Source of the DNA: Bacteroidota bacterium
Lineage (GTDB): Bacteria > Bacteroidota > Bacteroidia > Chitinophagales > Chitinophagaceae
Length of the DNA stretch: 32,142 nucleotides
Reading direction: 5' to 3'
NCBI GenBank assembly: GCA_023392185.1
Contig: JAEVZP010000106.1
Span: 1 to 32,142, forward strand
Under the pieces are notes generated by a model. That model was not told the origin of the DNA and searched no databases. It saw nothing but the letters and a program-made list of their open reading frames with translations. Numbering within the stretch: the stretch's first letter is position 1; each line of letters opens with the position of its first letter. Of the stretch, positions 1 through 7,044 are shown piece after piece. The position numbers were made by a program, and so were the translations under genes.

Positions 1-208
1 CGTTTTGGCTTTGTACGCCGCCGCCGCCCATCACTCCAACAAAGCATCGGCTTTGCGATCGTCGCGTCGTAAAGCTTAAAAACAGCGACTGGGAAACCCG
101 TAGGTTCGTCCGGCTCCGGCGGGTTTCTGAGATTAAATGCCGCGAATAAACCTGTAGAAAGCGTATTTGGCACTTGTTTGGACGGCGGTTCGATTCCGCC
201 CGGCTCCA
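1..208 (+). ncRNA. ssrA: tmRNA (ssrA), 3' portion, 5' end outside window
   Basis: Transfer-messenger RNA rescues stalled ribosomes and tags the nascent peptide for proteolysis. The tRNA-like 3' end is clear: a T-arm (GGCGGTTCGATTCCGCC, about 184-200) followed by the acceptor 3' strand CGGCTCC and discriminator A at 208; CCA is not encoded. Upstream are the characteristic GACTGGGAAACCCGTAGG-like segment and an AAACCTGTAGAAAGC segment (about 149-163), both typical of the 3' half of tmRNA. The first 90 bases hold a hairpin with arms GCTTTGCGA and TCGTAAAGC (about 50-79), which may be helix H5 with the tag stop codon, but I could not fix the tag reading frame with confidence. An intrinsic terminator follows directly. 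Confidence 0.88.
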
Positions 209-216
209 CAAATCAC

Positions 217-252
217 AAAAAAAGCAGCTCCCCACCAGAGCTGCTTTTTTTG
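217..252 (+). terminator. Intrinsic terminator after tmRNA
   Basis: Perfect stem AGCAGCTC / GAGCTGCT around a short CCCACCA loop, preceded by an A run and followed by an uninterrupted T run. It begins nine bases after the tmRNA end, so it fits as the ssrA terminator. Confidence 0.88.
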
Positions 253-283
253 TGAAAAAATCCCGGTATTATATGGTTTTTAA

Positions 284-461
284 GTTGGTGTGTTTGAATA
301 AATGACGGATTCTAAAAACATTCGGAGATGGCGGGTCAAGCCCGCCATGACGTTCAAAAACGACCGCAACAGATTGGATTTCGGCTGTTTGCCGTCATTC
401 CGGGCTTGACCCGGAATCTCCAAGAACTGGAAGCAACCATCATTCGTTGTAACACACGACC
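284..461. mobile_element. MITE-like element, family A copy 1 (178 bp)
   Basis: Non-coding element whose ends are inverted repeats: the left end begins GTTGGTGTGTTTGAATAAAT and the right end, reverse-complemented, begins GGTCGTGTGTTACAACGAAT. Inside lie two further palindromic arms, GGAGATGGCGGGTCAAGCCC (324-343) and a counterpart reading GGGCTTGACCCGGAATCTCC (401-420), so the whole element can fold into one long branched hairpin. The 8 bases flanking it, GTTTTTAA (276-283) and GTTTTCAA (462-469), match at 7 of 8 positions and look like a target-site duplication. It shares ends with the copy at 8998-9210. No transposase is encoded, so movement would need one supplied in trans. Confidence 0.7.
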
Positions 462-539
462 GTTTTCAAATAATAGGCATCGACGCCTGACAAACGTTAG
501 GTAGCGAAGCGACCGCTCAATCTTAACTTAAAGGAGGAT

Positions 540-1454
540 TTACACCGCCCGCAGCATCCAGGTAGCCTGTATTTTGGGCAGGGCCGCGCTGCTCTTCCCT
601 TTCATTTCTTCCGGCAACGCCGCCAGCAATTGCGGCAACGCACTGAGCGCATCACGGTCGGGCGCGGCCTCGGTCACCACTTCCAGGCCTTGTTCCCGGA
701 AAAAGGCTGCTGCCGCCTCGTAGCTGTCAAACTTGTTTTCCTCTACCTGATGCTGTTCAAAAAAAGCTGCTTCGCCCTTGCTTTGCGGAATGGCCATGGT
801 CACCTCCGCAGGCCGCCGCACATACACATCCGCCGTAATCCAGCAGCCGCCCCGCGTTTTTAAAGTTTGGTGGATAATCTGACACAGCTGTTTTTTCTCT
901 TCCTCGTTGAGGTACATCAGCAGCCCTTCATTCACAATCGTAACCGGCCCGTCCTCAAAACGGCTGATGATTTTCCGGAAATCCGCCGCATCCAGCGCGT
1001 TCAGTGGTACCAGTTCCAAGCGGCCTTTCAGAGACTCGTCTAAATGTTGTTGGGAAATAAGGCTCTTTTTTTGTGCGATGACTTCCGGCAGGTCGGTGTC
1101 AATGTAATGTATTGCGGCATCGTGGGCGCAGCGGTAGAGCCCCCGAAGTGAAAAGCCGGAAGAAAGCTCCAGAATGTTGCGGCTGTCCGTCTGGCGCAGC
1201 AGCTGATCAATGCTCCAGTAGCGGCTTTCAAAATGCAACACCCGCGCCCAAAACCAAAAGTCTTTGTCCTTAAAATTGAGGTCAAAAACCTCGTCGCCCT
1301 GCATCAGCGCGGCGGTTTCTTGGGCGTAAGGAATATTGGTGTACCCCTTGAGCAGGAGCAGGGATTTGGCCGACGGGCTGACGCTGGTAAAATCTTTCGG
1401 TTCAGAAGCCATAAAAGGAGAATCAATGTTTTGCCGAATTCCCTCAAAATTCAT
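540..1454 (-). CDS. Class I SAM-dependent methyltransferase, LCMT/PPM-like (COG3315 type)
   Basis: A 304-residue protein resembling the leucine carboxyl methyltransferase / O-methyltransferase family once annotated as polyketide methyltransferases. Visible family signatures are ILELSSGFSLRG (SAM-binding motif I), HYIDTDLPEVI (acidic residue of motif II) and VTIVNEGLLMYLNEEE (the conserved EGxxMYL motif). The ATG at 1454 gives a full-length protein beginning MNFEGIRQNIDSPF. It would transfer a methyl group from S-adenosylmethionine to an unknown carboxyl or hydroxyl acceptor in the cytoplasm. The gene lies 85 bp upstream of, and in the same direction as, no close partner: the desaturase upstream on this strand ends at 1540. 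Two TTTCCGGAAA sites sit in the gap. The substrate cannot be told from sequence. Confidence 0.72.
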   Translation of the reverse strand: MNFEGIRQNIDSPFMASEPKDFTSVSPSAKSLLLLKGYTNIPYAQETAALMQGDEVFDLNFKDKDFWFWARVLHFESRYWSIDQLLRQTDSRNILELSSGFSLRGLYRCAHDAAIHYIDTDLPEVIAQKKSLISQQHLDESLKGRLELVPLNALDAADFRKIISRFEDGPVTIVNEGLLMYLNEEEKKQLCQIIHQTLKTRGGCWITADVYVRRPAEVTMAIPQSKGEAAFFEQHQVEENKFDSYEAAAAFFREQGLEVVTEAAPDRDALSALPQLLAALPEEMKGKSSAALPKIQATWMLRAV

Positions 1455-1539
1455 TCCCTTTTCAGCAGCCTTAAAAGCCCCTTATTTTCCGGAAAAATCA
1501 CCCGGATTTCCGGAAAAAACTACTGTTTGAAAGTGCCAA

Positions 1540-2274
1540 TCAGGCCCGCGACTCGGCAATTTTAATAATGCCCAAGCGCTGTAGGCCGCGCATGCTCCAG
1601 TAGCCGGGGTCAATTTCAAACCAGCGCACGGCATTGTTGGGCCGACCGGGATGGCGGTGGTGGTTGTTGTGATACGCTTCGCCCCAAAACACAAAATCCA
1701 CCGGCAAAATGTTTTTGGAAGTATTGTTCATGGGGTAGTTTTCATAGCCAAACCGATGTGCCCACCAGTTGACGCACACGCCCTGAAACGCGCCCATAGA
1801 AATGGTAATCGGCAGTAGCAGATACTGCCACCAGGCCGTAGCCAGCGCCATGTAAATGGCAACGTAAATCGCTACAAAGAGGAGCCGCACGACGGTGGTG
1901 TGCACCAGTCGTTCAAAACCCGGCCAGGTCGGCAGATTTTTAAGGTATTTTTCCGGAACCGGCGTTTTGCCTTTGTAGATGTCCAGATAATTATTGCGGG
2001 TTACCCACATCATGTGCAGTGCATTGCGGGTGTAGTGCGGCGAATGCGGATCTTCCGGCTGATCGGTGTGGGCGTGGTGCAGCCGGTGCATAATGCCATA
2101 GGTATGGGCCGAGATATAGGAAGAGCCCTGCGAAAGCAGGCAGCCGATGTAAAAGGTTTTTTCCCAACCCCGGCTCATCGTGAACGCATTGTGGGCGGCG
2201 TAGCGGTGGTGAAAAACCGACTGGAAAAACAGCGAGATGTACCAGTGCAGTACCACAAAAAGAAGTAAAGCCAT
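1540..2274 (-). CDS. Acyl-CoA/acyl-lipid desaturase (membrane di-iron, delta-9 type)
   Basis: A 244-residue membrane fatty-acid desaturase. All three histidine boxes that bind the di-iron centre are present: HHRYAAH near residue 22, HRLHHAHTD near residue 64, and HNNHHRH near residue 207. Hydrophobic segments at the N-terminus and around residues 130-165 fit the four-helix topology of the family. These enzymes insert a cis double bond in acyl chains using oxygen and electrons from a ferredoxin or cytochrome donor. Length matches compact bacterial members. A possible -7 element TACATTTG lies on this strand at 2334-2341, giving a leader of about 55 nt, but I see no convincing -33 element. Confidence 0.88.
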   Translation of the reverse strand: MALLLFVVLHWYISLFFQSVFHHRYAAHNAFTMSRGWEKTFYIGCLLSQGSSYISAHTYGIMHRLHHAHTDQPEDPHSPHYTRNALHMMWVTRNNYLDIYKGKTPVPEKYLKNLPTWPGFERLVHTTVVRLLFVAIYVAIYMALATAWWQYLLLPITISMGAFQGVCVNWWAHRFGYENYPMNNTSKNILPVDFVFWGEAYHNNHHRHPGRPNNAVRWFEIDPGYWSMRGLQRLGIIKIAESRA

Positions 2275-2450
2275 GTCTTAAAATCGGAAACAGGCTTTTT
2301 ACTCCGTTAAAACAAAGGGCACTGCGTCTGCTTCAAATGTACGTCCATGCTATCCGCTGGTCTCTACAGGATTGAAAAGGTTGGGAGGAATTTGGCAAGT
2401 TTCCCATTTTGCTTCTTAGAAATGCAAAGGCAATTCGCCCGTACCGATTA

Positions 2451-2458
2451 TACGTTTG
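2451..2458 (+). promoter_or_regulatory. Possible -7 element for fabI
   Basis: TACGTTTG matches the Bacteroidota -7 consensus TAnnTTTG. It lies about 73 bp before the ATG at 2531. It also overlaps the in-frame TTG that would extend the protein, which argues for the downstream ATG. No clear -33 TTG is present at the expected distance. Confidence 0.35.
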
Positions 2459-2530
2459 AAAAAGGCTGCCGGTAAGCGCACCCGCAGGGCCGCTTCACTT
2501 TCCAATGCCGCGTATTATCTTCGCCTCCCT

Positions 2531-3373
2531 ATGGCCAATTCACTTCTTGCCGGTAAAAAAGGAATCATTTTCGGCGCCCTCGACGAGCGCTCTATTGCCT
2601 GGAAAACAGCCCTGAAAGCCACCGAAGAAGGCGCGCAAATTGTGCTTTCCAACGCGCCCATTGCCTTGCGTATGGGCAAGATCCGCGAGCTGGCCGCACA
2701 GTGCAACAACGCGCCTGTTATTGGTGCCGATGCAACCTCGGTAGAAGACCTGAACAAGCTTTTTGAAGAAAGCCAAAGCCACTTCGGCGGTAAAATCGAC
2801 TTTATGCTCCACAGCATTGGGATGAGCCCCAATGTGCGCAAAAGCATCGAATACACCGATACCAACTACGACAATTTCCTCAAGACGCTCGACATCTCGG
2901 CGCTGTCGCTGCATAAAGTGCTGCAAACCGCGATGAAAATGGACGCCCTCAGTGAACACGCCTCGGTGGTGGCGCTCACCTATATCGCCGCACAGCGTAC
3001 CTTCCCCGGCTACAATGATATGGCCGAAGCCAAGGCCCTGCTCGAAAGCATTGCCCGCTCTTTTGGCTATCATTATGGCTTTGCCAAGAAAGTACGCGTC
3101 AATACCGTAAGCCAGTCGCCAACGGTTACCACAGCCGGTTCCGGCGTGGGTGGCTTCGACGCTTTTTTCTCCTATGCCGACAAGATGAGCCCGCTGGGCA
3201 ACGCACCGGCAGAAGACTGCGCCGCTTTCTGCTGCGCTCTGTTCTCTGACCTGACGCGCTACGTGACGATGCAAAACCTTTTCCACGACGGCGGTTTTTC
3301 GATGACCGGCGTGAGCCAGCCGATTATCTCGGAAATGGAAAAAGCCAGCGCGGTGAGTGTAGGCGGCGAGTAG
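2531..3373 (+). CDS. fabI: Enoyl-[acyl-carrier-protein] reductase (NADH), FabI
   Basis: Catalyses the last reduction of each fatty-acid elongation cycle, trans-2-enoyl-ACP to acyl-ACP. It is a 280-residue short-chain dehydrogenase-fold protein. The N-terminal cofactor motif is the FabI variant GALDERSIAW (residues 15-24). The catalytic pair is Y161-x6-K168 within YNDMAEAK, with the upstream conserved Y151. The substrate-loop region reads VSQSPTVTTAG where enterobacterial FabI has SAGPIRTLAA, a form I associate with Bacteroidota. I chose ATG 2531 (MANSLLAGKKGIIFG) because it aligns with known FabI starts; an in-frame TTG 25 codons upstream adds a basic stretch unlike the family. The divergent neighbour, a fatty-acid desaturase, is also a lipid gene. 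Confidence 0.93.
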   Translation: MANSLLAGKKGIIFGALDERSIAWKTALKATEEGAQIVLSNAPIALRMGKIRELAAQCNNAPVIGADATSVEDLNKLFEESQSHFGGKIDFMLHSIGMSPNVRKSIEYTDTNYDNFLKTLDISALSLHKVLQTAMKMDALSEHASVVALTYIAAQRTFPGYNDMAEAKALLESIARSFGYHYGFAKKVRVNTVSQSPTVTTAGSGVGGFDAFFSYADKMSPLGNAPAEDCAAFCCALFSDLTRYVTMQNLFHDGGFSMTGVSQPIISEMEKASAVSVGGE

Positions 3374-3712
3374 GGGTAGGCGTTAGCTATTGGGTTTTGA
3401 GGGATTTGTAGAGATGTAGAAACAAGGCATGCCTTTTCTTCCCTATCCTTTCTTCCATCTCACAGCCTGAAATTTCCGGAAAATAATGCCTATAGCAGTT
3501 GAAAGATTTGTAAAGATGTAGCGACAAGCCCTGCCTTGTCGCTGCAGGGGTTAGGCTGGCAGAGATTTGAATGGAGAGAACGCGCCTCCTGGCGGCGCGT
3601 TCCTACGAAATGTACCTTTCCGTATTCGTGCTGATACTTTTGTCTCCTGCCTTTTGTCTCTCCGGGCAATAACGGGGCAGCACCTGGCGTTTTGAGAAAC
3701 AGAATTTCCCCA
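3374..3712. repeat. Intergenic region with REP-like hairpins
   Basis: This 339-bp gap holds no convincing gene. Two related direct copies begin GATTTGTAGAGATGTAG (3403) and GATTTGTAAAGATGTAG (3506); each leads into a palindrome, AAGGCATGCCTT at 3424-3435 and arms GCGACAAG/CTTGTCGC at 3521-3542. A different hairpin, AACGCGCC/GGCGCGTT at 3579-3601, matches in inverted orientation the repeat at 13199-13226. One TTTCCGGAAA site lies at 3473-3482. These look like short dispersed palindromic repeats of the kind common between Bacteroidota genes. Confidence 0.6.
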
Positions 3713-4834
3713 ATGAACATGATTTTGCGGCCGTGGCTGCCCGCTGCTTTGCTTATAAGCGTCACCTGCCTTTCGGCATCGGCGCAGGTCGTGGGCGGGC
3801 AGCGTGCCTTTGAATACCTGCGGCTTTCGCCGGGTGCCCGTACCTCGGCGCTGGGCGGCATCAACATCAGCGATCCGGCGCCCCAGATTTCCTCCGTGGC
3901 GCAAAACCCGGCGCTGATGCGCCCCGGGCTGCACAATCAGCTGGCGGTGCAATACAACAGCTATCACGCCGGCATCAATATTCTGAACCTGCAACACGGC
4001 TATCATTCCGAGAAGTGGAACACCTCTTTTTCCGGAAATATCCAGTATCTCAATTACGGCAGCTTCGATCAGACCGATCCCTACGGAAACACCATTGGCA
4101 CGTTTCGGGGAACCGATTTTGCGGTGAGCCTCGGCGCTTCGAAGCCATACAAAGAGCGCTGGCGCGGCGGCGTAGCGCTCAAATATGCGGGGAGCCGCCT
4201 GGCCGATCTTTCTGCCGGTGCGCTGCTTGCCGATGTGGGCGTTACCTATGCCGACACCGAGCGCCTCATTACGATTGGTGCGGTGGCGAAGAATATCGGT
4301 TTTATGACCCGCCGGTACAATACGGGCAACAAAGCCGAGCCGCTGCCTTTCGACCTGCAAATCGGGTTTTCGAAGCGTCTGGCCCGCGCGCCGCTGCGTT
4401 TCCACCTGACGGCCCATCACCTGTATCAGTGGGATGTGCGCTACGACAATCCGGCCGATATTGTGCGCAGCAGCCTGGGTGGCGACAGCACTACAGGCAG
4501 CAGTTCCGGAAACAACTTCTTCGACAAGCTGGGTCGCCACCTCATCGTGGGTGCCGACATCCTCATCGGCAAACACATTACCGTGACGGCGGCTTACAAT
4601 CACCTGCGGCGCGGCGAGCTGGCCCTTACCGAAAAAGCCGGACTCACCGGTTTCTCCTTTGGCGGGACGGTGCACCTCAACCGTTTTCAGGTGAGCTATG
4701 CGCGGGGTGTTTACCACCTGGCTGGCGCTACCAATGAGTTTGGATTGCACATCGACCTGGCCAAAACGGTGGGCATTGGCGCGGCTACGGAGCGCCTGCG
4801 CTGGAACAAGGTCTATCCCGATTGGCGAAACTGA
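3713..4834 (+). CDS. porQ: Type IX secretion system protein PorQ
   Basis: A predicted outer-membrane beta-barrel protein of 373 residues. An N-terminal signal peptide runs to about residue 24 (hydrophobic core LPAALLISVTCLSASA, then Q). The mature start, GGQRAFEYLRLSPGARTSAL, is the PorQ hallmark, followed by GG and the NPAL motif. The rest alternates amphipathic strands, as expected for a barrel. PorQ takes part in the type IX secretion and attachment system that exports proteins with a C-terminal sorting domain; one such protein is encoded at 20275-20982. ATG at 3713 or 3719 is likely; an in-frame TTG at 3692 only adds polar residues ahead of the signal. It contains one TTTCCGGAAA site, read FSGN. 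Confidence 0.86.
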   Translation: MNMILRPWLPAALLISVTCLSASAQVVGGQRAFEYLRLSPGARTSALGGINISDPAPQISSVAQNPALMRPGLHNQLAVQYNSYHAGINILNLQHGYHSEKWNTSFSGNIQYLNYGSFDQTDPYGNTIGTFRGTDFAVSLGASKPYKERWRGGVALKYAGSRLADLSAGALLADVGVTYADTERLITIGAVAKNIGFMTRRYNTGNKAEPLPFDLQIGFSKRLARAPLRFHLTAHHLYQWDVRYDNPADIVRSSLGGDSTTGSSSGNNFFDKLGRHLIVGADILIGKHITVTAAYNHLRRGELALTEKAGLTGFSFGGTVHLNRFQVSYARGVYHLAGATNEFGLHIDLAKTVGIGAATERLRWNKVYPDWRN

Positions 4835-4997
4835 TTTTGGGTAGAATTTCCCCAAAAGGATCCTTCCGGTAAAGTTTCGAAAACCTCCGGACCGCTCTGG
4901 CAGGCTTTTTTAAAATGAACTTGCCGGAACACACTATTCTGTTTTTGCGAACGCAAAAAAACATTCTTTTTTCTATCGCAACGGGCTGAGTATTACA

Positions 4998-5621
4998 GTG
5001 TTAGGTGCCATGCTCCTTTTTTGGGCGGCACAAGCCGTTACCGGCTGGCACGACTACAACAACGAACTGGAAGACTACGGCCGGGCTGCGCTTTCTTTCC
5101 GGAAATACCTGCGGACCGGGCACTTCATGTCGGCGACCTTCGAGAACTGGGAAAGCGAATTTTTGCAAATGGCCATCTACGTGGTGCTGACGGTGCACCT
5201 GCGCCAGAAAGGCTCTTCTGAGTCCAGGCCGCTGGCCGGCGAAGAAGAGGCTGATGACCGCGACGACGAGTTGGAAGTGAAGCCTGACTCGCCCTGGCCG
5301 GTGCGGCGCGGCGGCTGGCACCTGAAGCTCTACAGCCACTCGCTGAGCATCCTGCTTTTTCTCCTCTTTATGATGTCGTTCTGCTTTCACTTCTGGGGCA
5401 GCCTGCGCAAATACAACACCCAACAGTTGTTGCAGCACAAGCCGCCTGCCACTGCCGGCGAGTATATCGGTACTGCAGGCTTTTGGTTTGAAAGTTTTCA
5501 GAACTGGCAAAGTGAGTTTCTGGCGGTGGCCGCTATCGTTTTGTTTTCCATCTGGCTGCGCGAAAAAGGCTCGCCGGAATCCAAAAAAGTCAATGCGCCG
5601 CACAGCAAGACCGGCGACTAA
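4998..5621 (+). CDS. DUF6766 family membrane protein, 5' end uncertain (possible frameshift)
   Basis: Small membrane protein of unknown function recognised as DUF6766-like. It is an internal duplication: FENWESEFLQMAIYVVLTVH then LRQKGSSES in the first half mirrors FQNWQSEFLAVAAIVLFSIW then LREKGSPES in the second, each half with a hydrophobic helix before and at the end of the unit, so about four helices in total. A charged linker (about residues 78-100) joins the halves. The first usable start is GTG 4998, inside the first helix. Upstream codons stay open and continue family-like sequence (KKHSFFYRNGLSITV), but no ATG, GTG or TTG occurs there. One extra A in the A7 run at 4955-4961 would join it to the ATG at 4915. 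Confidence 0.72.
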   Translation: MLGAMLLFWAAQAVTGWHDYNNELEDYGRAALSFRKYLRTGHFMSATFENWESEFLQMAIYVVLTVHLRQKGSSESRPLAGEEEADDRDDELEVKPDSPWPVRRGGWHLKLYSHSLSILLFLLFMMSFCFHFWGSLRKYNTQQLLQHKPPATAGEYIGTAGFWFESFQNWQSEFLAVAAIVLFSIWLREKGSPESKKVNAPHSKTGD

Positions 5622-5673
5622 TGATCATTTAGAAAAGAATATAGTGGCAGGCTCTTTTTAATGCTTTACTCTT

Positions 5674-6123
5674 ATGAACAACAAACGCCAAAAAGCTTTC
5701 GAAGCCCTGCTGACCGCCCTCGAAGAGACGGTGGAAAGCCACCTGCAATCGGTCAGTCAGATTCAGGGTGCGGTCGATATTGATGAAGAAGAAACCCGGA
5801 CGGTTTCGGCGATGAGCCAGCAGGGCGAGCAAACCGATATCCGCAACAATATGCAGCTTGCGCTGGAAAGCGCACAGGCCGAGCTGGCCAATGTCAAAAG
5901 CCTTCAGGATGTGGAGATTACGGATGTACGCCCCGGTGCTTTCGTAGAGACTGCCGACCGGATTTTCTTTATCGGCTCTTCGCAGCGCAGCATTCCTTTC
6001 GGCAAAAAAGAGATTGTAGGGGTCTCTATGGCCGCACCGGCCTTTGCCACTATGGAAAACCTGCAAAAAGGCGACGTGTTTCAACTGGGCGCAACCCAAT
6101 ACACGGTAGAGGACATTTACTAG
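5674..6123 (+). CDS. Small protein with GreA-like architecture, function unknown
   Basis: A 149-residue cytoplasmic protein. The N-terminal half (residues 1-80) is rich in Glu, Gln, Ala and Lys and predicted helical, compatible with a coiled-coil hairpin (FEALLTALEETVESHLQSV; LALESAQAELANVK). The C-terminal half (VRPGAFVETADRIFFIGSS to KGDVFQLGATQYTVEDIY) resembles the FKBP-like C-terminal domain of GreA/GreB transcript-cleavage factors, including a SMAAPAFATMENLQKGD stretch comparable to the SPLARALLGKKVGD region of GreA. This likeness is by eye only; the acidic tip residues used by GreA for cleavage are not obvious. It could bind RNA polymerase or be an unrelated helical protein. ATG 5674 is the natural start. 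An intrinsic terminator follows. Confidence 0.5.
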   Translation: MNNKRQKAFEALLTALEETVESHLQSVSQIQGAVDIDEEETRTVSAMSQQGEQTDIRNNMQLALESAQAELANVKSLQDVEITDVRPGAFVETADRIFFIGSSQRSIPFGKKEIVGVSMAAPAFATMENLQKGDVFQLGATQYTVEDIY

Positions 6124-6158
6124 AAGTCCTACACAGGACCTTCTTTTGCTGCGAAGCC

Positions 6159-6188
6159 AAAAAATCCCGGAATTTTCCGGGATTTTTG
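6159..6188. terminator. Bidirectional intrinsic terminator between convergent genes
   Basis: Stem AAAAATCCCGGAA / TTCCGGGATTTTT with a 2-base loop. A runs on one side and T runs on the other let it work for both the plus gene ending at 6123 and the minus gene ending at 6230. A weaker imperfect hairpin (AGAAGTCCT / AGGACCTTCT, 6122-6144) precedes it. Confidence 0.8.
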
Positions 6189-6229
6189 ACAGGCTATAGG
6201 CTGGCGGGTAGCTATGCAAGAAACAGACA

Positions 6230-6859
6230 TCAGGCGCTTTTAGGAGGCGCGTCTTTTTTGGTCATGGTCCCGAAAACGTGGTCCCAGATTACAGAAGATA
6301 CACCGAAGCCTTTTTCGGGTTCTTTATAGTGGTGCAGGTGGTGGTTGCGCCACAGCGCCTTCAGGAATTTAGGCGGTGCAAAAGCATGGATGGCATAATG
6401 CATAGAGCCATAAGCGAGGTATCCGGTCATAAACCCGGGGAAAAAGGCAAATGCCGCGCTGCCAAGCAGCAGATAAAATAAAAAAAACAACACGGTTGCG
6501 ATCAGCAGGCTGGGCACCGGCGGCATAAACAGGCGTTCGGTATCGCGCGGATATTCGTGGTGCACGCCGTGCATGGTATACACAAAACGCTCGGCTTTTT
6601 TGCTGTGCACTGCCATGTGAAACAGGTAACGGTGCATCAGGTATTCAAAAAAGCTCCAGAACAGCACGCCGCCGGCAAACCAGCCCGCTTCCGTCCACGC
6701 TGGCAGGCCCCGGTAGGCATAACCATAATAAAGCAAGGCAGAGACAATAGGCACATAGATGCTGAAAATCACTGCCGGGTGGGTTTTGGTAAGCGCCTCC
6801 ATCCAGGGCCGGTCGAAAAGTTGCGCCTGGCCTTTGTTTTTTATTTTTTCAAAATGCAC
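6230..6859 (-). CDS. Fatty acid hydroxylase / sterol desaturase superfamily protein
   Basis: A membrane di-iron oxygenase-family protein of about 209 residues. The histidine clusters of the family are complete: HRYLFH, HGVHHEYP, HYAIH and HHLHHY. Hydrophobic helices lie near the N-terminus (VIFSIYVPIVSALLYYGYAY), around GWFAGGVLFWSFFEYL and in the middle (LLIATVLFFLFYLLLG). Members hydroxylate acyl chains (for example the 2-position of sphingolipid fatty acids) or carotenoids; the substrate here is not decided. I chose GTG 6859 (VHFEKIKNKGQ) because the residues before it are proline-rich and unlike the family, and because TAAATTTG, a -7 promoter match, lies at 6887-6894 inside the longer reading. 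ATG 6922 is the alternative. Confidence 0.82.
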   Translation of the reverse strand: MHFEKIKNKGQAQLFDRPWMEALTKTHPAVIFSIYVPIVSALLYYGYAYRGLPAWTEAGWFAGGVLFWSFFEYLMHRYLFHMAVHSKKAERFVYTMHGVHHEYPRDTERLFMPPVPSLLIATVLFFLFYLLLGSAAFAFFPGFMTGYLAYGSMHYAIHAFAPPKFLKALWRNHHLHHYKEPEKGFGVSSVIWDHVFGTMTKKDAPPKSA

Positions 6860-6886
6860 GATACAGACAGGTGTGGGAGTGGGTGA

Positions 6887-6894
6887 CAAATTTA
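6887..6894 (-). promoter_or_regulatory. Possible -7 element for the hydroxylase gene
   Basis: On the minus strand this reads TAAATTTG, a full match to TAnnTTTG. It would start transcription near 6880, about 20 nt before GTG 6859. No clear -33 element is seen. Confidence 0.35.
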
Positions 6895-6987
6895 AGCCGC
6901 AGGCCGTTGGCAGCGGTGGCATTTTCCCTGCCTTCTTCGCTTCCGGCGGATTAAAAAGCCTTCCGGAGTGCTCCCGGGGCCGGCAAA

Positions 6988-7026
6988 GAAAAAGCTGTTT
7001 CCCCTGGAAGGAAAACAGCTTTTTAA
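6988..7026 (-). terminator. Intrinsic terminator of the protease/anti-sigma gene
   Basis: Stem AAAAAGCTGTTT / AAAACAGCTTTTT around CCCCTGGAAGG. It lies about 20 bp past the stop codon at 7045 of the leftward gene and ends in a T run on that strand. Confidence 0.82.
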
Positions 7027-7044
7027 CTAAAAAATGACTCTGTT

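Noticed and set aside
3551..4855. Minus-strand frame of 434 codons
   Set aside because: It is the antisense shadow of porQ, which has a signal peptide and family motifs on the plus strand.
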